Source of the DNA: Lachnospiraceae bacterium UBA3692
GTDB lineage: Bacteria; Bacillota; Clostridia; Lachnospirales; Lachnospiraceae
DNA: 19,487 nucleotides
NCBI GenBank assembly: GCA_002372815.1
Contig: DFIR01000092.1
Location: forward strand, 15,108-34,594
Direction of reading: 5' to 3'
This document shows, piece after piece, positions 7,618 through 14,200 of the stretch (the stretch's first letter is position 1; every line of letters starts with the position of its first letter). The translations under genes were made by a program, and so were the position numbers. The notes beneath the pieces were generated by a model. That model had not been told where the DNA came from, did no database searches, and saw only the letters and a list, made by a program, of their open reading frames with translations.

Positions 7618-7670
7618 GACAGCAGTGCGCCGGCCCCGGGAAGGAGGCTGGGCGCTGCTGTCTTCTTCTT
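7618..7670 (+). terminator. Intrinsic terminator after the SEC-C gene
   Basis: GACAGCAGTGCGC pairs with GCGCTGCTGTC (one bulged T), enclosing a G+C-rich loop. The stem is followed by TTCTTCTT. It lies 24 bp after the SEC-C stop. Confidence 0.75.
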
Positions 7671-7741
7671 ATATAATAAAACATGTTAGAAGCTGAAAAC
7701 GCGTGAGAAGCTGCCCCCCTTGTGAAGTACCGGAGATGCCC

Positions 7742-8551
7742 ATGAAAAAATACAGACACTACATCTTTGACCTGTACGGCACCCTGCTGGACATCCACAC
7801 GGATCAGAAGAAGCCGATGCTCTGGCGCCGCATGGCGGACCTGTACGGCTGCTACGGGGCCGGCTGGGCGCCGCGGGAGATGCGCAGGGCCTATCAGCGG
7901 ATGTGCGCCGAGGAGGAGACGCGGCTCGCGGTGATGAACGGCAGTCTATGGCCGGAGATCACACTGGAGCGGGTCTTCGTGCGGCTGCTCCTGGAGGCGC
8001 CCTCGCTGCGGGAGAGCCGGCTGCTGATCGAAGGGAAGTCGGCGCGGTCGTGGAGAGAGGTGTGCTGCGGCGGGCCGGAGAGAAGCCGGGAGGAGCGGAG
8101 ATACGACCCGGAGATGCTTCCGGACCGGCTGGTGCACAGCGACTGGGTGCAGTGCGTCGCCAGTGAATTCCGGCTCCTGTCGATCTGCCATCTGCGGCTC
8201 TACCCGGACACGCTGGAGACGCTGCAGACCATCCGGCAGAAGGGCGGTTCCCTCTGGCTTCTGTCCAATGCCCAACGGTGTTTCACCGTGCAGGAGCTGG
8301 AGCAGGCCGGCCTGTGGGACCTCTTCGACGGGATCCGGATCTCGTCGGACGCGGGCGTGCGCAAGCCGGACCCTCTCTTCATGCGGTCGCTGCTGGACGG
8401 AGAGGGGCTGGATCCGGCCGACTGCCTGATGATCGGCAACGAGCGGGAGAGCGACATGGCTGTCGCGGCGGCCTGCGGCGTGGACGGATTCTATCTGGAG
8501 GAGGACGGACATTCGCTGCCGCTGCTATTGAAGGAGGTGCGCGATGCTTAA
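7742..8551 (+). CDS. HAD-superfamily hydrolase, subfamily IA-like
   Basis: A 269-residue cytoplasmic hydrolase. Motif I is FDLYGTLLD (Asp10), motif II LLSNAQ, motif III the Lys in VRKPDPLF, and motif IV MIGNERESDM. A helical cap lies between motif I and motif II. The residue two after the nucleophile is Tyr rather than Asp, as in haloacid dehalogenases and several uncharacterised HAD groups. The substrate therefore cannot be read from the sequence. ATG 7742 is preferred over ATG 7736 or 7703: CGGAG sits 6 nt before it and MKKYRHYIFD fits the family start. A TATAAT at 7672-7677 could be a minus-10 box but has no good minus-35. The stop overlaps the next gene by 8 bp, indicating coupling. Confidence 0.9.
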   Translation: MKKYRHYIFDLYGTLLDIHTDQKKPMLWRRMADLYGCYGAGWAPREMRRAYQRMCAEEETRLAVMNGSLWPEITLERVFVRLLLEAPSLRESRLLIEGKSARSWREVCCGGPERSREERRYDPEMLPDRLVHSDWVQCVASEFRLLSICHLRLYPDTLETLQTIRQKGGSLWLLSNAQRCFTVQELEQAGLWDLFDGIRISSDAGVRKPDPLFMRSLLDGEGLDPADCLMIGNERESDMAVAAACGVDGFYLEEDGHSLPLLLKEVRDA

Positions 8552-10265
8552 GAAAATCGGCATGATGGCCCTCGGCGTTTTCACGATCTTCTGCGGTCTG
8601 GGGCTGATCGAGATGGGCGTGCTGGAACCGACGTATGAGCTGGCGTCGCGCATCTTCGCCAGTATCTGCGGCGGCATCCTGGCGCTGGGAGGCGTGGCGA
8701 TCCTGTATCTGTATGCCACGGACCCTTACGAAAGCGTCAGTAACGGGGAAGGCATCCGGGGGTTTTTCAAGGGCTTCTTCCGGGGGCTTCTGGAGGAAGT
8801 GACTCCCGACATTGCAGTCGTCACGGAGGACCACAGCGACAAGGAGGCCCTTCTTCGTTCCTTCCGGAAAGACTACGCCGCCTTCTTCGAGGAGTCCGGC
8901 GTGCAGGAGAACGCGGCGGTCCAGAACGACGTGACGCAGATCTACCTGCACATCCTGACGCTGCAGAAACAGCGGCTGGACCGCAAGAGGATCGTGACGC
9001 GCGCGCAGTCCGAGAGAGTGCGCTACGGCGCCAGGCCTGCCGTGCGCGTCCACACCTTCTTCGACGGGAAGTACCGGATCACGGATGCCTCGGAGATCCT
9101 GGAGGCGCGGCAGACCTTCGGCCGGATGGGAGAGAAGAAGGGGAGACCTCTCTATACGAAGAAGACATATGAGACCGGCCGCTACCGCCTGCTGTCCGCG
9201 GAGCGGAAAGGCGGGGACGTGTTCATCTGCCCCAACTGCGGCAGCCGCTCCACAAGAGAGAACCTCCTCGACGGCTGCGACTACTGCGGCACGAAATTCA
9301 CCCTGGAGGACCTGGGGACCCGCATCTCGCAGTTCAGCTACCGTCCGGACTATGAGGTGGAGTACGCGCGTTACACGGAAGTGCGCGCAACTTACGCGAA
9401 GCGGGTCGGCCTGTTCGTGGGGATCCCGGTCTTCCTGCTCTGCCTGTACGGCGCCATCATGGCCTCGTGGGATTTCACAGGCATGTATACGCTCCGCATC
9501 GCGGCGATCATGTTCGCTGCAGCCTTCCCGACGGCCGCAGCCGTATACTTCTCGGAGCTGTTCTTCTTCTTCGGGATCTTTCCTTTTCTCCAGGCCGGCG
9601 CTTCCTTCCGCTACGTCCGCGGCCGCCAGAAGGCGATCGAAGCCGAAAAGGACCGTGACGACAGGCAGCAGAGAGCCGTCCGGAGGAACGACCCCCTGTT
9701 CTCCCTGCAGGGCTTCTACAGCTGGGTGGAGAACATTCTCGCCGTCATCCACTACGGGGAGGAAAAAGGTGCTTCTGCCTTTACAGAGAACAGTCGGGCA
9801 GATGAACAGATCGCTGCCTGCCTGAAGAAGTATCAGGACGTCATCGATATGGAAGTCATGGAGATCCGGCTGGAGGAGTATCGGGCCGGGGGCCGGGGCG
9901 TCTGGGGTGCTGGGGAGGCCAGCCCGGCCGCAGGCGCTGCTGGTGCCGGTGGTGCCGAGGCTGCCAGCCCGGCCGCAGGCGCCGCCGCAGACGGCTCACA
10001 GATGCAGGAAGCGCTGGTGACGGCGAAATTGCAGCTTCTGGTGGAGAAGAACGGCAGGATCCGGAAGAAGAAAGAGCAGGTGCGCCTGCACCTGGTCAAG
10101 TCCGCCGCCTGCCGGACGCAGGCCGTATGCGCGCCTTCCTTCATGTACTGCAGGAACTGCGGCGCGTCCCTCTCCCTGCAGGAAGGCAAGACCTGCCCAC
10201 ATTGCGGAACGGAGAGAAGACTCGCTGACCAGGAATGGGCAGTGAGGGATTATACGGTGATGTGA
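8544..10265 (+). CDS. Membrane protein with two zinc ribbons, function unknown
   Basis: A 573-residue protein. It has two N-terminal hydrophobic helices (about 6-27 and 36-57), then a soluble segment (about 60-225) that may resemble Tim44-like domains (RVHTFFDGKYRI). A first zinc ribbon follows (Cys229, 232, 245, 248), then two more hydrophobic stretches (about 287-308 and 316-350) and a soluble part. Next comes an Ala/Gly/Pro linker (about 448-485), and a second zinc ribbon closes the protein (Cys536, 539, 551, 554). The linker contains a 20-bp DNA direct repeat, at 9918-9937 and 9963-9982. The start has a near-perfect AAGGAGGTG site inside the end of the HAD gene. I do not recognise a specific function. 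A membrane-anchored scaffold or regulator is possible. Confidence 0.85.
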   Translation: MLKKIGMMALGVFTIFCGLGLIEMGVLEPTYELASRIFASICGGILALGGVAILYLYATDPYESVSNGEGIRGFFKGFFRGLLEEVTPDIAVVTEDHSDKEALLRSFRKDYAAFFEESGVQENAAVQNDVTQIYLHILTLQKQRLDRKRIVTRAQSERVRYGARPAVRVHTFFDGKYRITDASEILEARQTFGRMGEKKGRPLYTKKTYETGRYRLLSAERKGGDVFICPNCGSRSTRENLLDGCDYCGTKFTLEDLGTRISQFSYRPDYEVEYARYTEVRATYAKRVGLFVGIPVFLLCLYGAIMASWDFTGMYTLRIAAIMFAAAFPTAAAVYFSELFFFFGIFPFLQAGASFRYVRGRQKAIEAEKDRDDRQQRAVRRNDPLFSLQGFYSWVENILAVIHYGEEKGASAFTENSRADEQIAACLKKYQDVIDMEVMEIRLEEYRAGGRGVWGAGEASPAAGAAGAGGAEAASPAAGAAADGSQMQEALVTAKLQLLVEKNGRIRKKKEQVRLHLVKSAACRTQAVCAPSFMYCRNCGASLSLQEGKTCPHCGTERRLADQEWAVRDYTVM

Positions 10266-10284
10266 GCACTGCAAGGAGGATACA

Positions 10285-10659
10285 CTTGCTTTGAACAGGC
10301 TTAGGACGAGCTGTGCACTGTGACAGGCTCGCTTTGTGTGGGGTATTGGCCGATGGAAAGCGAGTTCTCGCTTTGCATGCGCAGAAGCTTCTTTCGAAGC
10401 GAGTCCTTGAAGTTGCTATTTCGCTTTGCATTGAATTAATTGCTTCTGAAAGCGAGTGCCAGAAGGCCGAGATTCACTTTGAAATGAAATATGAGGATAC
10501 GAAAGCGAGTTCCGGAAGGCCGGGACTCGCTTTCGAATGAAGAATGGGGATCTGAAAGCGAGTTAGATGCGCCAAACGCTCGCTTTGGAAGATTTTTTTC
10601 CGCTTGTAAAGCGAAATAAGTCCCGGCAGACTCGCTTTGAGCGGGCGCCGGGACTTTTG
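10285..10659. repeat. Degenerate palindromic array, 53-bp period (left part)
   Basis: GAAAGCGAG and CTCGCTTT alternate through this convergent intergenic region. AAAGCGAG-like boxes start at 10396, 10449, 10502, 10555 and 10608, a step of 53 bp. Their CTCGCTTT-like partners start at 10367, 10420, 10473, 10526, 10579 and 10631. Within a unit the boxes are 23-24 bp apart, so each unit can fold. The unit at 10501-10534 is nearly a perfect hairpin, CGAAAGCGAGT, CCGG, AAGG, CCGG, ACTCGCTTTCG, apart from a T/G mismatch. The interior and spacers vary in sequence. At the left edge the spacing is 39-43 bp (boxes at 10285, 10328, 10367). The remainder continues at 13249 beyond the IS21-type element. 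Confidence 0.85.
10618..10658. terminator. Bidirectional terminator hairpin in the array, split from the dnaJ-like gene by the IS21-type element
   Basis: AAGTCCCGGC (10618-10627) pairs perfectly with GCCGGGACTT (10647-10656) and is followed by TTTT. It can end transcription of the zinc-ribbon gene (plus). On the minus strand the stem is followed by ATTTC, so it could also have served the convergent dnaJ-like gene before the IS insertion. Confidence 0.65.
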
Positions 10660-10675
10660 TGCATACTGCGGAACC

Positions 10676-10725
10676 CAGTGGCCGCTTTTGCGGCCGTAAG
10701 TGGCCACGGAGCGGAGCGAGTGGCC
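10676..10725. repeat. IS21-type left-end multiple terminal repeats
   Basis: CAGTGGCC (10676-10683), AAGTGGCC (10698-10705) and GAGTGGCC (10718-10725) are spaced 22 and 20 bp apart. They mirror the right-end set and are probable transposase-binding sites, as known for IS21 ends. Confidence 0.8.
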
Positions 10726-10732
10726 GGGTCCT

Positions 10733-10763
10733 TTGAAGTTTAATTATCGTTATCTCCTATAAT
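10733..10763 (+). promoter_or_regulatory. istA promoter
   Basis: A consensus minus-10, TATAAT (10758-10763), is preceded by TTGAAG (10733-10738) at a long 19-bp spacing. It lies inside the element, between the left-end repeats and istA. The spacing suggests modest strength. Confidence 0.55.
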
Positions 10764-10764
10764 G

Positions 10765-10800
10765 AGAATGCCCACCTGTAAAGGGTGGAGATTCTTTTTT
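10765..10800 (+). terminator. Terminator-like hairpin in the istA leader
   Basis: AGAAT and CCCACC pair with GGGTGG and ATTCT around TGTAAA, and a run of six T follows. It falls between the istA minus-10 and the istA ribosome site (AGGAGGT, 10801-10807), so any transcript must cross it. Likely a guard against read-through from host promoters, or an attenuator that keeps transposition low. Confidence 0.7.
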
Positions 10801-10812
10801 AGGAGGTAGCCT

Positions 10813-12426
10813 ATGCTAGACTACAGAGACATTCTCAACAAGCACTACGTGATCAGGTTGTCGGCAAGAGAGATCAGCCGACAAACAGGCATGAGTAAGT
10901 CCGGAGTGCTAAAGTTCATCCACGCTTTCGAAAAGTGTGAGGAGTTGGATTATCCGCTTCCGCCTGGGATCACGAATGCCGGGATCGCCATGAAGGTGTA
11001 TGGCAAAGTGCCTGGTGAAGGCGGACGGGATGAAAGCTACGAGTACCCCGATTACCCGCAGGTTCTTAAGCTCATGAATGAGCGGAAGAACATGACGCTC
11101 CAGGTATGCTGGGAGCGATACACTAAGCGCTGCTTGGCTGAGGGTAAGAAGCCTTACCAGTACCGGCAGTTCTGTGAGCTCTTCGGCAAGTGGTGCGAGG
11201 AGAACTACGAAACGGCGCACTTTACGGCGGTGATCGCACAGACGATGGAGGTCGACTTCGCAGGCAAGACCTTCGACCTGATCGACCGCCTTACCGGCGA
11301 GGTCACGCCGATCGTCGTGTTTGTCGCGATCCTTCCGTATTCCCAGTACATCTACGCTGAGGGCATGGAATCCACAAAGGAGATGCAGTGGATCGAGGTC
11401 AACAACAACGCGCTTAAGGCTTTTGGCGGTGTACCGGCCATCGTGGTATGCGATAACTGCAAGCAGGCCGTGATCGCGAACAAGGACTGGATCCAGCCGG
11501 AACTGAATCAGGATTACGCCGAATGGGCGGAGCATAACCATACGGTGATCCTCCCGGCAAAGGTCCGGAAACCCCGTTTCAAATCCTCTGTAGAAAATGC
11601 GGTTGGTATCCTCGAAAAGGGGATCTTCCACGATCTGGAGGAACGCAGGTATTTCTCGCTCGAGCAGTTCAATGAGGATCTCCGGGAAAAACTGGATGAG
11701 CTGAATGACGCCCCGTTCAAGAAGAAGGAACACTGCCGCTCCTACTACTGGGCAGAAGAAAAGGAAGAGCTGATGCCGCTCCCCTCCACGCAGTACCACT
11801 ACATGGAGAGGGCTACGGCAAAGGTATCAAGCGACTTCCACGTACGCTTTGACAATGCTTATTATAGCGTAGACAAAGCCTATCTGCACAAAAAAGTCAT
11901 CATTCGCGCAACCGCAGCTGTTGTCAAAATCTTCAGCCTTGAGGGCGAGCTGATCATTGAATGGCCCAGGGCCACCTACAAGGGCGAGTGGAAAACGGAC
12001 TCCAGCCGGCTTCCGAAGAACTATGAAGATTTTTCGGAATGGAACAGCACCTACTTTATCCGGAAAGCTTCCACGGTCGGCAGCAACACCACCGAAGTGA
12101 TCAAAAAGATCCTGAAGAGCAGGAAACTGGAGGTTCAGACCTACAGGCTCTGCATAGGTGTTCTGGGCTTCACAAAGAAGTATAGTCGCGCTGCCCTGGA
12201 GGAGTGCTGCAAACGTGCCCTTGCCGCCGAGAGAACGACCTACACCTATATCAAGAACACCATTGGCGCCGTGGCGGAGGAGCTTGGGACCGCAGGCTAT
12301 AACACCGATAAGAATAAAAAGCGGAATGAAGGTTCCTACATCATGGACAGCAGCTACTCCGATATGGAAAAACTGCTGAACCGCAGCCGCACCCTTGCGG
12401 ATCAGTCCGGGAAGGAGGCGCAGTGA
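10813..12426 (+). CDS. istA: IS21-family transposase IstA
   Basis: The DDE transposase of the element, 537 residues. An N-terminal helix-turn-helix (IRLSAREISRQTGMSKSGVL, about 14-33) is followed by the integrase core. The catalytic acids are visible as MEVDFAGKT (Asp148), VVCDNCKQAV (Asp214) and KSSVENAVG (Glu261). A C-terminal beta-rich domain (HVRFDNAYYSVD) and a basic tail complete the usual IstA plan. A strong AGGAGGT lies just before ATG 10813. The stop overlaps the istB start as TGATG, suggesting coupled translation. It acts with IstB to cut and join the element's ends. Length and motifs look intact. Base composition is less G+C-rich than in the flanking host genes. Confidence 0.96.
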   Translation: MLDYRDILNKHYVIRLSAREISRQTGMSKSGVLKFIHAFEKCEELDYPLPPGITNAGIAMKVYGKVPGEGGRDESYEYPDYPQVLKLMNERKNMTLQVCWERYTKRCLAEGKKPYQYRQFCELFGKWCEENYETAHFTAVIAQTMEVDFAGKTFDLIDRLTGEVTPIVVFVAILPYSQYIYAEGMESTKEMQWIEVNNNALKAFGGVPAIVVCDNCKQAVIANKDWIQPELNQDYAEWAEHNHTVILPAKVRKPRFKSSVENAVGILEKGIFHDLEERRYFSLEQFNEDLREKLDELNDAPFKKKEHCRSYYWAEEKEELMPLPSTQYHYMERATAKVSSDFHVRFDNAYYSVDKAYLHKKVIIRATAAVVKIFSLEGELIIEWPRATYKGEWKTDSSRLPKNYEDFSEWNSTYFIRKASTVGSNTTEVIKKILKSRKLEVQTYRLCIGVLGFTKKYSRAALEECCKRALAAERTTYTYIKNTIGAVAEELGTAGYNTDKNKKRNEGSYIMDSSYSDMEKLLNRSRTLADQSGKEAQ

Positions 12427-13172
12427 TGAACACAGGAACAAAGGAGCTCAAGTCCATTCTGGAGGAACTGGACGAACTGAAACTTCCCCATATGGCTGCG
12501 GAACTGGAGGCTCTTTATAAACAGCCGGCTTTTGTCAATGCAGGGCGCCTGGAGCTGATCAGCGCGATCATCCACGCGGAATACATCGTAACGATCACCA
12601 ACCGCTATACGTCGCGTTTGAAGAAGGCAAAGCTGAAAGGCAGTGACAGCTGTCTCGATCAATGCGTTGATTCTAAAGAGCGTCAGTACCAGCCACAGAA
12701 TATCGTTCAGACACTTTCCTCTCTGGAGTTCATCCGCAATGGCATGAATCTTTGTATCTTCGGTGCTTCAGACAGCGGGAAGACCTATCTTGCGAGAGCT
12801 CTTGGTGCGGAAGCATGCCGGGAATACCGGGTGGGATACTACCATTGCGAGGAACTTGCAAGTGAATTGGCCGCTGTCAGAAAGATTGATTTCAAGCAAT
12901 ACCAGAAGAAGGTAAAGGCAATCATCAATCTTGACCTTGTGATCTTGGACGATTTCCTTCTTCACCCGATCACGGAGGATGACGAAGTCAAGGCCTTGTA
13001 TGATGTCCTGGAGAAACGGAATGAATTGTCAAGGAGCTGTATTATCTGTTCGCAGCGCGAGCCCAAAGCATGGCCTTCCATGCTGATGGAGGATGAGGTG
13101 TCATCCAACTCGCTGCTTAAGCGGGTAACGAAACATTACATTGTCATGATCGAACGGAAAGTGGTCGATTAA
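12426..13172 (+). CDS. istB: IS21-family helper ATPase IstB
   Basis: A 248-residue AAA+ ATPase of the DnaA/DnaC-like group, which assembles on target DNA and stimulates IstA. It has the IstB N-terminal helical domain (LDELKLPHMAAELEAL), Walker A GASDSGKT (about 113-120), Walker B LVILDDF (about 171-177), and the sensor-type SCIICSQREP. A GTG at 12423 is also in frame. ATG 12426 is preferred because AAGGAGG lies 6 nt before it, and it overlaps the istA stop by one base. The stop lies 70 bp from the right tip of the element. No disruption is seen. Confidence 0.95.
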   Translation: MNTGTKELKSILEELDELKLPHMAAELEALYKQPAFVNAGRLELISAIIHAEYIVTITNRYTSRLKKAKLKGSDSCLDQCVDSKERQYQPQNIVQTLSSLEFIRNGMNLCIFGASDSGKTYLARALGAEACREYRVGYYHCEELASELAAVRKIDFKQYQKKVKAIINLDLVILDDFLLHPITEDDEVKALYDVLEKRNELSRSCIICSQREPKAWPSMLMEDEVSSNSLLKRVTKHYIVMIERKVVD

Positions 13173-13176
13173 CCCC

Positions 13177-13226
13177 GGCCACTGGCAACGCCGGGTGGCC
13201 ACTGGCAAACGCACCAGTGGCCACTG
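13177..13226. repeat. IS21-type right-end multiple terminal repeats
   Basis: GGCCACTG occurs at 13177-13184, 13197-13204 and 13219-13226. It is the reverse complement of the left-end AGTGGCC boxes, at identical distances (58, 38, 16 bp) from the tip at 13242. Confidence 0.8.
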
Positions 13227-13248
13227 AGCGGCGCAAAATGCACTTTTG

Positions 13249-13299
13249 AAAGCGAGTATTCATTTTGAACAGGCAGAAGGACGATAGAAAGCGAATCAG
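13249..13299. repeat. Palindromic array, right remnant beyond the IS21-type element
   Basis: AAAGCGAG at 13249 and AAAGCGAA at 13288 continue the array of 10285-10659. If the element and one CTTTTG are removed, the box at 13249 falls 52 bp after the one at 10608, in phase with the 53-bp period. TTTTGAACAGGC here also matches CTTTGAACAGGC at the array's left edge (10289). The last box overlaps the stop codon of the J-domain gene. Confidence 0.75.
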
Positions 13300-14180
13300 A
13301 ATCCTCTGCCGCAGCACAGCCCGCCGCCTCCGCACATGAGGTTGAGGAAGGCATTGAGGAGGCACATGCGGATGCACCAGCTGCCGGTGCTGCTGCCCGA
13401 GTAGCGGTAAGGGGTCTGACGTCTGCGGTACCAGTCGCTGCCGTATCGCAGGCGCTCGATGAGCGAACTGTAGGCGGGATTGCCGGGATCCATTGACTGG
13501 GCGGTCTCGGCGTCGGAGAGGGCCTGCACGTTGTTGCCGATGCCCATGTTCGCGACGGCGTGGTAGTAGTACCACTGGGCGGAGCGCTGTTCCTCCGGCA
13601 TGGCGTCGAGCACGTTCAGGGCCTCGCGGTAGTGGCGGCTGTTGATGTAGTTCGCCGCTGCCCGCAGGTGGATGGCGTCATCGCTGTCCGCGTAGCCGCC
13701 CTGGCCATAGCCGCCGCCGGCGTAGCCACCCTGGCTGTAACCGCCGGAACTGTAGCCGCCCTGGCTGAAGTCGCCCCCGAAGCTTCCGTTCATGAAGTCC
13801 CGGATAAAATCATCGAAATTCGTGTAATAATGCGTCCCGCTGCTGTAAGGATTGCCCTGCGAATAGGGGTTGCCCTGCGAATAAGGATTTCCCTGCGAGT
13901 ACGGATTGCCCTGTGAGTACGGATTCCCGCCGTAGCTGCTGCCGGGACCGTAAGAGGCGCCGCCCGGGCCGCCGGAAGAGGCGTACGGGTGCTGCTTCTC
14001 GTACATGATCTGCTTGTAGGCTTCCTGCACCAGCTTGAACATCTCCTCCGCTTTTTCTTTGTTCGGATTGTTGATGTTGGCGTCAGGATGGTATTTCTTG
14101 CTCAGGGTCCGGTAGGCTTTCTTGATCTCTTCCTCGGAAGCTGTCCGCTCCACTCCCAGGACCTTGTACGGATCCGACAT
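13296..14180 (-). CDS. J-domain (DnaJ-like) protein with Gly/Tyr-rich linker
   Basis: A 294-residue protein. Residues 1-65 form a J domain (MSDPYKVLGVERTASEEEIK) with the HPD motif at 31-33, needed to stimulate Hsp70/DnaK ATPase. It is followed by a Gly-rich linker with GNPYSQ five times (residues 85-114, an 18-bp DNA repeat at 13839-13928) and several GGY units. A TPR-like region comes next (about 167-245), and the C-terminus is Cys-rich (MCGGGGLCCGRGF). It lacks the DnaJ zinc-finger domain, so it is a specialised co-chaperone rather than DnaJ itself. The start follows GAGAGGGG. It is the last gene of a three-gene minus-strand cassette, 20 bp after the DUF5685-like gene. Confidence 0.88.
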   Translation of the reverse strand: MSDPYKVLGVERTASEEEIKKAYRTLSKKYHPDANINNPNKEKAEEMFKLVQEAYKQIMYEKQHPYASSGGPGGASYGPGSSYGGNPYSQGNPYSQGNPYSQGNPYSQGNPYSSGTHYYTNFDDFIRDFMNGSFGGDFSQGGYSSGGYSQGGYAGGGYGQGGYADSDDAIHLRAAANYINSRHYREALNVLDAMPEEQRSAQWYYYHAVANMGIGNNVQALSDAETAQSMDPGNPAYSSLIERLRYGSDWYRRRQTPYRYSGSSTGSWCIRMCLLNAFLNLMCGGGGLCCGRGF

Positions 14181-14200
14181 GGTTCTGTTCCCCTCTCTGT

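Larger units (their letters stand above)
10660..13242 (+). mobile_element. Complete IS21-family insertion sequence
   Basis: This 2583-bp element has the istA-istB gene pair and TG...CA tips (TGCATACTGCG / CGCAAAATGCA). It is flanked by a 6-bp direct repeat, CTTTTG, at 10654-10659 and 13243-13248. An extra A on either side makes 7 bp equally possible. Three subterminal copies of AGTGGCC lie at 16, 38 and 58 bp from the left tip (10676, 10698, 10718). Their reverse complements lie at exactly the same distances from the right tip (ending 13226, 13204, 13184). Both genes are intact, so the copy may be active. Confidence 0.95.

Noticed and set aside
8379..9752. A 457-codon minus-strand frame opposite the HAD and zinc-ribbon genes
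   Set aside because: It spans two well-supported genes on the other strand and has no motif of its own.
10285..10659. CRISPR array
   Set aside because: Only the palindromic arms are conserved. The interior of each unit varies, spacers are only about 20 bp, and no cas gene is present.
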